Origin: Amorphophallus konjac
Taxonomy: Eukaryota > Streptophyta > Magnoliopsida > Alismatales > Araceae
Assembly: GCA_022559845.1 (NCBI GenBank)
Contig: CM040123.1
Span: 315,995,933-316,059,932 of the forward strand
Length of the DNA stretch: 64,000 bases
Reading direction: 5' to 3'
Below, piece after piece: positions 23,370 through 32,937 of the stretch. Both the position numbers and the translations under genes were made by a program. The notes below the pieces were generated by a model that ran no database searches, was not told the DNA's origin, and saw nothing but the letters and a program-made list of their open reading frames with translations. Numbering within the stretch: the first letter of the stretch is position 1; every line of letters starts with the position of its first letter.

Positions 23370-23474
23370 AAGTCTTTGACTTGTCTCTACAAGTCAAGTC
23401 CTAGGGCATGCTTGCATTCTTGTCCGAACCGTGCATTGTCAACCCATCATTGTTAACATTGAGTCTTGGGTCAC

Positions 23475-25913
23475 ATGGCTCCTCTCCCAATCATATCCCA
23501 TGCATGCTTACCTAATGGAAAGCCCGTAGAAATTGATTTCATTGACCTAGAATCTGAAAATTGGGTGTCCCCCGATATCGTTACCTCTCTTAGTAGGACC
23601 GGACAAATTGTGCACAATGGAGACCAAGTCTTTATTGAATTCCATAAATGGTTCGGGAAGATTAAGTATTTGGATGGGGCTTGGTGTCAAAAGGGAACAT
23701 TGACAGGTCCATGTATAATCCTAGGTAAGAAATGGTTAGATGAAAGGAATGCCAACATCGACCCAACACGTCGAACTTGCCTTGTGCGTCCGCCACTCCT
23801 TTCGGGAACCTTTAAATTCAACAACCTTTTATTCTCCCACCCGCGGGAATCCCACCCTCTTTCACCACCCCGGGTGCACCATACTCCGGCCATCATCACC
23901 CCACCATCAAAGAACCTTCCCACTCCATTAGTTTTGGAAGAAGTAGTCCACCCGCTTTGCCACATGAAGATAAATATCCCTCGGGAACCTATCCCCTCCA
24001 TAGAGAGCACCCATGTCCCAATTGAAGAGGAAGCCTCGCACAAGGATCTTCACCCTACACCACCCCCTCTAGATAAGACCGAATTCATCTTAGAAGAGTC
24101 CCTTGTTAGGTGGCTAAGGAAGAGCCTAATTAGAGAGACCTCGACCCATGTTTGCCCTCCCATAGAACAAAATTTTCCCCTAGTGCCCATCTTCTCCTAT
24201 CACACCACAATCCAAGCATCCTATCAAGTGGAGACCTTAGAGGATTTTCTTAGGGGCTTAGCATGGCAAATTGAGTTCACTAGCATGTTGACTCCTATAG
24301 CCGAACAACCTAGGAGCCTTAGCCTCCTACACCTATGCATTGGGTCTATCACCTCGGTTTGCACCAATGGTTGCTACACTAGCGACCTCCTTCTATTCCT
24401 CCCTACACCGGATGAGCCCAACCTTCTCCTCGATTTAGAGCTTCTTATCTCGGGTAGAAAGCCAAGCCCTCCACTCATGGCCGACCCACTTGTCAAGAAC
24501 ATTGGCCCAACTATCATAGGGAAGGATGGCTTAACACCTTTTAAGGATCTTGAGGACATGGAGTTCCTCCCCCTAAGTGACCTATTTTACGATCCATATG
24601 ATCCCTTCCAATGGGAGTCAAGGGACTCATATGACCCAACCATCTTACCAACCACCCACCCTGTCCTACCCTCACTCACCATATTGGGCCAAACCCACCT
24701 CATCCATGACCTGGGCTGCACCTTGGGAGCCATAACCTTGGACCATATATCCCTAGGGAATAAGGTGGTGCCCCACCCCATGATGACCACCTTCTTAGAT
24801 CCATTCGATCCTTTCCAATGGGAGTTCAAAGGTTGTCCCACACCTATACACATGGAAGTCACTTTTGGGAAAAGCATGCATGTGTCTAGGCTTTCCACAC
24901 CCCTTGGCATGAACACTATGTTGGGTCCATTCATTCATATCACTCACATGTCAAGTAGAAAGCATGAGTGGGCCACATTCGGATGTCATGGTCCTCCTTC
25001 ATTCATCATGGATCTTAAGCATGTCAAAAGCTTCTACGGACGTCCGGCCCCCCCCACATTCATCACCACTTTACATGATAGGTTCACCTACGGTTGCCCC
25101 GGCCCACCTAGGCCCACCAAATTCTACATGACAACATTGCATGATAAGTCCACAAATGGTTGCACCGGCCCACCAAGGTTCATCATGGTCCATCTGGCAT
25201 CATGGCAGGATAGGTCCATCTATGGTTGTCCAGGTCCACCCATAACCACTAAAAGGATAGCATTCACAAAATTGCATGAAAACCTTTGCAAGCACATCAG
25301 CAAAAAGAATGAGGCTTATAAAAGGCTGGCCGACTCTCATCGGCATCACCAAAAATTCCAAGTGGGTGACCTTGTGATGGTAAGGTTGGAGAGGCTCTCC
25401 CCGGGAGCCAACTCTAAACTGAGGCCACGTGGGGCTGGTCCCTTCCAGGTCTTGAGACGCATAGGTGCAAATGCCAACGAGTTAGATCTCCATGAGGAGT
25501 ATGGAATAAGTCTCACATTCAATATTGCCGACCTAGTGCCATATAAGGGACCCACGGTGGTACCTAGTGAGGAGATTGAGCCTACTTCTTCCCTTGAGAG
25601 AGCACCCACCCATGATGATAAACCACCAGCCAAGAGAGCCCAGCGTGAACAAATTGAACAAATATTGGATGAACAAGTCACTACCACTCGGAGCAAGGTA
25701 TATGAGCGCTATCTCGGCAGGTGGATGGATCGGTCTCGTTCGGGAGACTTGAGGGCGGTACCACTTCTACACCCTCCAAGGAGGGAAGGACACTTACTCG
25801 ACAGAGTCGAGTTCTCCGCACCCCGGGAGTATGATGGGGACATCACCTCCCATGCCCACGTTTACCGTTCGTCTCCTCACCCCGGTTGCATCCGGCATGG
25901 TTTAGTCATTTAA
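23475..25913 (+). CDS. N-family ORF: degenerate protease-like / Pro-rich / CPGPP-repeat / integrase-tail protein
   Basis: Open frame of 812 codons from the first ATG after the PBS; the last 27 codons lie in the 3' LTR. Residues about 1-95 (PLPIISHACLPNGKPVEIDF to CIILGKKWLDERN) resemble a retropepsin in outline: EIDFIDLESENWVSPDIV where a protease has a D-S/T-G loop, and an ILGKKWL end like the family's ILG-x-WL. The catalytic triad is not there, so this is inference. The middle is Pro-rich with two DPFQWE motifs about 70 residues apart. About 495-592 holds five to six 20-23-residue repeats with GCPGPP or a variant. About 598-705 (KFQVGDLVMV, GPFQVLRR) is the C-terminal GPF tail of a Ty3/gypsy integrase. 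No RT or DDE core. Openness over 2.4 kb suggests recent or maintained coding. Function unknown. Confidence 0.8.
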   Translation: MAPLPIISHACLPNGKPVEIDFIDLESENWVSPDIVTSLSRTGQIVHNGDQVFIEFHKWFGKIKYLDGAWCQKGTLTGPCIILGKKWLDERNANIDPTRRTCLVRPPLLSGTFKFNNLLFSHPRESHPLSPPRVHHTPAIITPPSKNLPTPLVLEEVVHPLCHMKINIPREPIPSIESTHVPIEEEASHKDLHPTPPPLDKTEFILEESLVRWLRKSLIRETSTHVCPPIEQNFPLVPIFSYHTTIQASYQVETLEDFLRGLAWQIEFTSMLTPIAEQPRSLSLLHLCIGSITSVCTNGCYTSDLLLFLPTPDEPNLLLDLELLISGRKPSPPLMADPLVKNIGPTIIGKDGLTPFKDLEDMEFLPLSDLFYDPYDPFQWESRDSYDPTILPTTHPVLPSLTILGQTHLIHDLGCTLGAITLDHISLGNKVVPHPMMTTFLDPFDPFQWEFKGCPTPIHMEVTFGKSMHVSRLSTPLGMNTMLGPFIHITHMSSRKHEWATFGCHGPPSFIMDLKHVKSFYGRPAPPTFITTLHDRFTYGCPGPPRPTKFYMTTLHDKSTNGCTGPPRFIMVHLASWQDRSIYGCPGPPITTKRIAFTKLHENLCKHISKKNEAYKRLADSHRHHQKFQVGDLVMVRLERLSPGANSKLRPRGAGPFQVLRRIGANANELDLHEEYGISLTFNIADLVPYKGPTVVPSEEIEPTSSLERAPTHDDKPPAKRAQREQIEQILDEQVTTTRSKVYERYLGRWMDRSRSGDLRAVPLLHPPRREGHLLDRVEFSAPREYDGDITSHAHVYRSSPHPGCIRHGLVI

Positions 25914-28184
25914 TTTTGAGTCCTATGTAATTTTATTTGAGTCATTTGATGTATTTTCCCTTTTATTTGAGTCATGTTCCTAGGTCTTGCATTTATTTTC
26001 CTAAGTTTGAGTGTCATTAGATTGTGTAATGTGCTATTGGGCCTAATTCTTCGGGCTTGGCCCATGAGCCCCCCAACCCCTTCGGTTATTTGTTATTGAG
26101 TCTTTTGTAAGGGACTTTTGTAGAAATGTGGGTTTCCTATATATAGGACCACATTCCCCCCATTTCAACTTAATGAATGAATCAATGAAAAATGCCATTT
26201 GAGTATCCAAAGCTTAGTTTAGTGGAGTGATTCCAACATTTTTTGGGTGAGAAACCCTAGGGGAGAGATTCCCCACCCTTCCCTCTCCTAATCCCTCTTT
26301 TTCACTCCACTTTCTCTCTCCTCAACACCCAATTTCAAATTTTCTTCTCTCTCCTCCTTTCCCAACCACCTCAACCCCCACCTACCATTATTAAAGCCCT
26401 CCACTTCCCCATGGCCTCCATTACTCCACCCCCCTAGTCCCAAGGAGATCCCTCACCATTCCAACACCATCCTCCACATTCCAACACCACTTTTCCCATT
26501 CCAACACAATCAACCCCTTCCCCACACAACCCCACAACTTTCAAAGCATATTTGAATTTGACATCCACCCTTCCCTCCACTCACTTGTGCCTCCCCTCAC
26601 CTTCTCCTCTCACCCACCTTCCCAAATTCGTAGCTCCTCCTCCCACCACCTGTTAGACCCCCTTCCAGACCCCATTCTTCCCTTCCCCCATCTTAGAACA
26701 CCCCCTCCTAGACCCCCTCACAGCCCGGGCTTTCCCCACACTCATCCACCCCCATTTCCCCTCCCATATACCCCATTCCCCCCCATCATCATCAACCTAC
26801 AGCTCTCAACTGAAGATCTACAGCAGAGCAGCAGCTTGCAGCGGCCACCACGATCACCTCCGGATGAGTTTGAAGACCCAATAGCCATCGTCGGAAGCGT
26901 CTGCCAGTCGCCTTCGCAACCGAAGTGGTTTCGTCTTCTTCCAATCTCCGAGCCATCCTGGAGGTCCATTCTTCCACAGCTGCGCGGTTCTGCCTCGGCT
27001 AAGGACCTGAACCAGTTTAGAAGCTCTGCCACGACGGACCCTGAAGGAATAAGTCTTCAAGTTCTTCTTAAAAGTTCCTCTTTGGCCTGTCTAGTTTCCG
27101 ATTCAAGAAGCGGAAGTTCATTCAGCATCCAGGAGCAGAAGTTACCAATTTTCTCCCCCGAACGCGCGGTTCTGCCTTCTACAGTCTGCACCGACCCCTC
27201 CTCACTATTCTGGTTCCACAGATTGTCTCCGACCTCTTCTGGTGTCCTCGTTTCTTTTGCTACAAAGAGGACTCACCCACGGTTCTAATGGCGCTGACGG
27301 CATCAAATTTGGAGTTCGGGAGCGGCCAGGACAGCCTCTGCATCCTACTGTTGGTGACCTGCCTCTGCTAGTCCGAGAAACAGAGGCCCTGTTCAAGCTC
27401 CTACCCCGACCAGCAGTGACTCCAGAAGAAATTAAGAAAATTCTGAGGCATTCCCCTTCCAGCTACGAAGGTTTTCCCTCTGGTTTCGTCATCAAAAAAA
27501 TTCTTGATCAAGATCTACAGCAGCAACACCGACTCTCTATCCCGGCTCGCAGATAGCGAGCAGATTCGGCGTCCACCCTTATTCCTCGTTCTTTGCTTTA
27601 GTTTCCCCACCCCGCTTGACCGGCTGAAGGTCCCTCCCTGTGTGGAGGTAGTATTGATTGTAATTTCTATTAACCCCCACCCCAAGATCCCCCTCCTACG
27701 TGAGGTGTAGTGTTGTAACTTGTTTGGGCAGGTCAAGCGACACCGCCGCGGCGTGTGGGGATCCACTCGCCTCCCCGCTCGCCCTCGTCTCCGACCGGGA
27801 CTGGTTTCTTCAATCCGGTCGAGTAAGTGCTCAAACCTTCACTCCACTTAGTGCTTGTCTTTCAATATTAGTTCTAATTCCGCTGGTTATGCGAGTGAGA
27901 GCCCGATCCTCAAGCCCCATAAACTTGAGTGATCACCGTGGGAATATTGCAACCGGTGCCTTTGGCACTTTGTCGGCCCCCTTGATTTGGGCATCCCCAC
28001 CCTTTGGGAATCAAGTCTTGGCCTTGCTGGCCCTCTACCAGCAAGGGCCCAACCCCACATCCTCCCCTTGGCATTGCCAAGTCACCCCGGGCTTGGGTGA
28101 GTGACGATAGAGCGGTGGCCCAATTTGGCCCGTTTTGAATGCGATTGTGCTTGCTTGCATTAGGTCCGAGGTCGTGTCACATCA
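25832..28184 (+). repeat. 3' LTR (2353 bp) of N1
   Basis: Begins TGATGGGGACATCACC right after CCCCGGGAGTA and ends CACATCA at the ATAGG duplication. It matches the 5' LTR nearly base for base. TATA box at 26138-26145. Confidence 0.94.
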
Positions 28185-28189
28185 ATAGG

Positions 28190-28994
28190 CCAGCCGAGCT
28201 CTGTCGGCCGGATGTTGGAATCTTCGTCCCGTGACTGGGACGTTGGCTTGGCGGGCAGCAGCCCGGAAACTTCTGCGGTGCGGAGGATCCGCAACCACTT
28301 CTTTTTCATTCTTCGGGGACAAGCCCCTTTCTCTTCTCGCTCCCGCCTCGTCGTTCATAGGACGGCGGCGGATGGGTGTCAGATGGTAGGCAGGTCGGGT
28401 CTGCTTGGGAACCCACACCTGTTTGAACTTTTTCGGCTTGAGTGCCGAGCTTCCTTGGCCATAGGGGCTGGCTTCTTCTCTTTCTGCCCTCCTTCCAGCG
28501 AGAGCTTGATAGGTATTGCGGACAGGGATGTTGGGGATGACTCGGTCTGGGGTCACTCGGGCCGTGCATCCGTCAAGGAAGACGCGCATGCCTCCAACAA
28601 GCATAGATTTCCCGGACTGCGATAGGGTTCCGGTGATTGCAGCAGCATTCTGGCGGACCTGGCGACGCTGACGTCCTGCAGGGTGCTTGTTGATGACACT
28701 GGGGTGGGTCCCACGTATGACGTGGTGCACCAAGCAGCTTGCGGCCGGGGCCTGGCTTTCAGGCAAGCCTTCGCAGCAGGGAACCTTCAGAGGCTCCATC
28801 TTCTCCGCGACTTCCTCGGCAGGTTCTGGGGCTTCGACCTCCAGGATATCGACGAAGGCTAACCCCAAAAAGTTGGAGAAGCCTACAGCGGCAGGGAAGC
28901 TGCCGAATTCCATGGGTATCGCCAGGTACCCTTGTGCGTGTCCAACAACGATCGAATGATCGAAGTCGACGCCAGTTACCCCGTGGATCGTCAT
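28190..28994 (-). pseudogene. Tat element 1 leader ORF / gag N-terminus (right of N1)
   Basis: Minus-strand frame; I choose ATG 28994-28992 because the homologous copy in element 2 has an ATG at the same place (MTINGITGVDFD at 32819) and both are preceded by a conserved TGCAGGCGGATC that resembles a splice acceptor. The first 60 residues (MTIHGVTGVDFDHSIVVGHA onward to LEVEAPEP) are strongly conserved between elements 1 and 2. The rest is basic with a GKSMLVGGMRVFLDG block. The frame continues across N1 into 21033. No domain recognised. Confidence 0.8.
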
Positions 28995-29092
28995 CGATCC
29001 GCCTGCAAAGACAAACAGGGAAATAATCAGTAGCCTTTGAGAGGGCTTCAATGCCCGAATATCTCGGCAAAGAGATGAAAGGTGACACTGGT

Positions 29093-29110
29093 CCCAACGG
29101 GCGTGCCAGA
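29093..29110 (-). other. Primer-binding site of Tat element 1
   Basis: Minus strand reads TCTGGCACGCCCGTTGGG, next to the LTR start at 29113. Element 2 has the same site as TCTGGCACGCCCGGTGGG and element 4 has it on the plus strand at 46366. The tRNA species is not determined. Confidence 0.8.
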
Positions 29111-29112
29111 CT

Positions 29113-32100
29113 TGTTTGACGCGGGATCTTTTCTCTTCTTTCTTTTCGTTCAGCTTTCGCGGGTCGGTCGACCACTTGACTAACCGGTAGTCAACTAACC
29201 GACTGACGACGCGGGCGTGCCACTCACATAAGTGACGAGTTTATAATGTGCTCATTCTGACCCATGTCGGGCGAATGTGAGGTTCAGTCGGGACCAGCAG
29301 TCCGCCATACCATAAAGGCTATGGCGTTAATTACATCCCCCACGAGGAGGGAACACCTTTGATTAATTACCGAGATAACGGGCTGTCGAAGCCGGAAAAA
29401 GAACTACATGATGATTATAGCAATGACAGGCAGGATGCAGCATTAATCATGCAGAAGATGCGTAGTTTAATGGGAAAATGGATCCTCAGTACGTGGCGGA
29501 GGACGCAGGTCCGAAGACCACCACCGCGCATGACGAAGGCTTCCGGCCAGACATGATCCGGCTTTCAGTCGACGCCATTTAATATACCCGGGGATCTATG
29601 CATGCATGCACACAAGACATTCATGATTATATTGAATATGAAGATAGCGCCACGAAGGCGGCGGTGATCGACCACATTTATTGCCCCTCGTCGAGAGGAG
29701 GAAGGACGACATGAGTATGATAGCGAAAGCATGAATGCTAACAGATACGATGATGATGACGATGCAACTCAGGCTCGCTTGGCCCCTCTTTTATTCAATT
29801 TACTGCCAGATATAGCTTATTGACATCACCCCCGAGAGACGAAACTCGTCCCGAGGCAAGCGAGTGAGTAAAATATCAAAAGGGTTTCGAAACCGGTGCA
29901 GTTACGACTTACACGGCGCGGTAGAGCGTAGGTATAGTGGCTAATACGGCGCGGTCATGACTAACAGCTTAAGACGGCGTGAGAGCTTGGGGGCGCGCCG
30001 GTCTGGGGCGCGCAGGAAAGTCGCAAGGGGAAGAAAAATGGATATGAGTGTGGCCTTAATCCGGTGCGGGGGGGTACCGCGCCGGATTAGGGCGCGCCGG
30101 GGGACTCCACGCCATTTTTAGCCCAAATTCTATTTCTTTGGACCTCCTTTAAGTTTGTTGGGCCCATCTGGGGGACTTTGAGTCCATTGAGGTCAAGAAA
30201 TTTTATTAAATTGAAGTCCAGAGCCCTCCGAGGATGACATGTTAAGTCAGTACGAGGTTCATACTCGAGCACTGGGGTAATTAGATTCGGAGCAATTGAT
30301 CATCAAGGTTTGTATAAACTTAATCTATCCAGAATTGGACAGCATCTCCCCCGGATTGCAAAGAATTGCAGGGGATAAGCGGGGTCATGTTCACCTGTGG
30401 AACAAGCCCCTACATCGCCGGTCTGCGCAATGGCAGCCAGCAAACCCCAGTGGATGGAGTACCCCGAGGACTAGCCTACTAGGGGCACCCAAAGTTCCAT
30501 GGGGAGAAGAAATAGAGGGAGGAAGCCGTCGACAGTGGGAACGATGCCCCGAGGGCTAGCCTACGAGGGGTGACGGACCCATAGTCGGTGATTCATCCCA
30601 TGGAGAGATTGACCATTGGGAGAGCGGGACTCCGAGGGCTAGCCTACAAGGAGCACGCATCCCCCGGTCTCGGTCGGGTCTTAATTTGTCGTGGTTGAAT
30701 TTCGTTGAACCAGGGCCCCGTCACTGTCTGCAGTGGCTTCGAGGGAATGCCCACCATCGAGAGATGGAGCCCCCCCCCCGGTCGCCCAGCAATCGTCAAG
30801 AAACAGCAGAGGAATGTCCCCCTCCCCAGACGATCGAAACATCGGGAAACCCTCAGAGCGGTGTGGATGAATATGGTGCATGGGAGCAGTAGATGCATAA
30901 ACGAAACGAGATCGTTGCAGGGGCATATACTCGAACGGTTGAAAAGCAAAGTTCGAGAGGGGTGGATCCCTTGTATAGCGGATAGAGGCACACGCAGAGG
31001 CGCAGCTCTATCCATGAGGATAAGAACGATGCAAAAATCCTTGAATCATGTGTAAAGCGAATGATCGAGAGAAAACCCCTGAGGAGGGGTGTTTCTATAG
31101 CCCACGATGATTCGGGGCATAGCCGAGGTTTCGATGGAATCGGAATTACAGCTGTGTCGAAGAGAATCCAACATACGCATTGACACAAGTGAGAGAGGCA
31201 GAGATTCTGAATATCAGCTCGGCCTGTTGGCCTAATCATTCACACACGTATCACAATTCAAAGATGAAAAACGAACGAATGTTTACATTGAGAATCCGGC
31301 GTCGACACCACTGCCAGAATGCCGTTCATCGACGCCGAGGAACATACAATGGCAGGATGAATCACAGAGGAGGGGAGGGGTCGGCTCATATCATTGCCAT
31401 CCCTCCCCTCTTCGGTTTACAACCAGTAGACGGAGATTGGGGGGATCGGCGGGAGATAGGGGAGAAACAACGCCGGTGCCCACCTGTTACCGAAAATCGA
31501 GTATCGTAACTCCGTCGGGGAAGAAGAAGGTCACCGGCGGAGGACGCCCAGGAGAGGTGCTATTCTTCCCTCTGGAATTCTCTCTCGATCCCTCCTCTTC
31601 TCTCTGCTTTTATTTTTGAAGCCTCCCTCTCGAGAGTCTCTCTTTTCTTTCTCTTCTTTCTTCTTCTTTGTTTCCGTCTGGCGTCTCTCTCTTTTTCTGT
31701 TCTCGAAGAACCCTATGTATAGAGGCCTGAGTTCGAACTTGAACCGGCGTGGGATTAGCACGCCGGGAAGAGCCTTCAAGGCTTACCGCGCCGGGGTTGG
31801 ACACCCTCAGGGTGATTTGCGCGCCGGCCTAAGGGCTGAAGATGGGGCTTTAGCGCGCCGGGATCAGGGGCATCGAATGAGGGGCACACCGGTTTAAGGC
31901 GCACCGGGCTAATGCTCCTCGTGCGCTTCAAGATAGTCAATGAGTCCGGGGATGATTCCGGGAGTCATCGTGAACATTATCTCACCAATGCCCATCGAAG
32001 CCTTGGCGGGATGTTTTGTCGAAGCTCCCAGGTCAACGTACGGCCATTCTTGAGACTCCAGATAGCTTTGACTTGATCGTACGGGCTTTCTGCCGACACG

Positions 32101-32635
32101 GCCTTTGGCTCTACGATCCATGCTGTTGGTCCGGCCTGGCTCGTACTCAGAGCTCTCTAGGAGATTGGATAGCCGGGAGATAGTTCCGCCTGAGCCGGGC
32201 GATCATTCGGCCACTAATGGGCCCATCTTGGAGGGAAGCCGTGCCCATGCCGGGCGATCGGGATCTTCCGCCGTCAGAGCTTTCGGTTCTCCGTTTCGGG
32301 AAGCCGGGGGGACTCTTTTATCCTCAGGAGAGCCTTTCATGAGGTGGGTATCCACCGGGTAGATCGTCGTCCTTGATCGGACAACGGGTGTAGTGTATGC
32401 AGCATGACAGAGTCAATGCCGATTCATTGGGCAGGCTTGGTCGCACCGCCAGTTGGTTGTGAATTCGTCCCGACTCCCTTGAGGTGAAGTCCCCGTATCT
32501 ATACGGAGTGACTCGAGGCTCTGATAGCTTGAGAAGTCTTCAATAGGTTGATCTTTGTCGGCTTCCGTGCTTCGGTGGGCCGGATCATTCGTCTTTATGG
32601 CTTGTTCGCCGGTGATCATATTTTGGGTGCCAACA
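29113..32635 (-). repeat. 5' LTR (3523 bp) of Tat element 1 (LTR-A)
   Basis: TG at 29113 next to the PBS, CA at 32635 next to CTTCC. Same content as the 3' LTR: GGCGCG clusters at about 29914-30110 and 31745-31910, the three-unit CTAGCCTAC repeat, pyrimidine tract, and a TATA variant TATGTATA at 31714-31721. Confidence 0.93.
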
Positions 32636-32937
32636 CTTCCTTGACAGGTTCTGGGGCTTCGACCTCCAACATATCTACAAAGGCTAACCCCAAAAAGTTG
32701 GGGAAGCCCACAGCGGCAGGGAAGCTGCCGAATTCCATGGGTACCGCCAGGTACCCTTGCGCGTGTCCAGCGACTATCGACAGATCAAAGTCAACGCCAG
32801 TTATCCCGTTGATCGTCATTGATCCGCCTGCACAGATAAACGAAGCAATAATCAGTAGCCTTTGAGAGGGCTTCGAAGCCCGAATATCCCGGCAAAGAGA
32901 TGAAAGGTGACACTGGTCCCACCGGGCGTGCCAGACT
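32636..32937 (-). pseudogene. Tat element 2 leader/gag start and PBS, right of element 1
   Basis: Contains the 5' end of element 2's leader ORF (ATG 32819-32817, MTINGITGVDFD), a conserved TGCAGGCGGATC just before it, and the PBS at about 32916-32935 (TCTGGCACGCCCGGTGGGAC on the minus strand). The coding frame is cut by element 1 after about 60 codons and resumes at 5463. Confidence 0.85.

Larger units (their letters stand above)
21034..28184 (+). mobile_element. N1: non-autonomous LTR element of the N family, inserted in Tat element 1
   Basis: Complete plus-strand element of 7151 bp: 5' LTR 21034-23355, PBS 23358-23369, ORF 23475-25913, 3' LTR 25832-28184. The target duplication ATAGG is at 21029-21033 and 28185-28189, and both flanks rejoin the leader/gag ORF of element 1. 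There is no RT, RNase H or integrase core; the interior is only 2.5 kb. LTRs differ by few substitutions plus one 31-bp length difference, so insertion is recent and later than element 1. Confidence 0.95.
5464..32635 (-). mobile_element. Tat element 1: complete Tat-lineage Ty3/gypsy retrotransposon (with N1 nested inside)
   Basis: Full element on the minus strand: 5' LTR 29113-32635, PBS about 29093-29110, leader ORF, gag, protease, RT, two RNase H domains, integrase, 3' tandem arrays, antisense ORF, PPT and 3' LTR 5464-8984. A 5-bp target duplication CTTCC lies at 5459-5463 and 32636-32640. Own length is about 20 kb after subtracting the nested 7.15-kb N1 and one copy of its duplication. It inserted into a second copy of the same family (element 2). 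Dual RNase H, large size, 3' tandem repeats and an antisense ORF are established traits of the Tat/Ogre lineage. Several stops and frameshifts make it defective. Confidence 0.93.
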
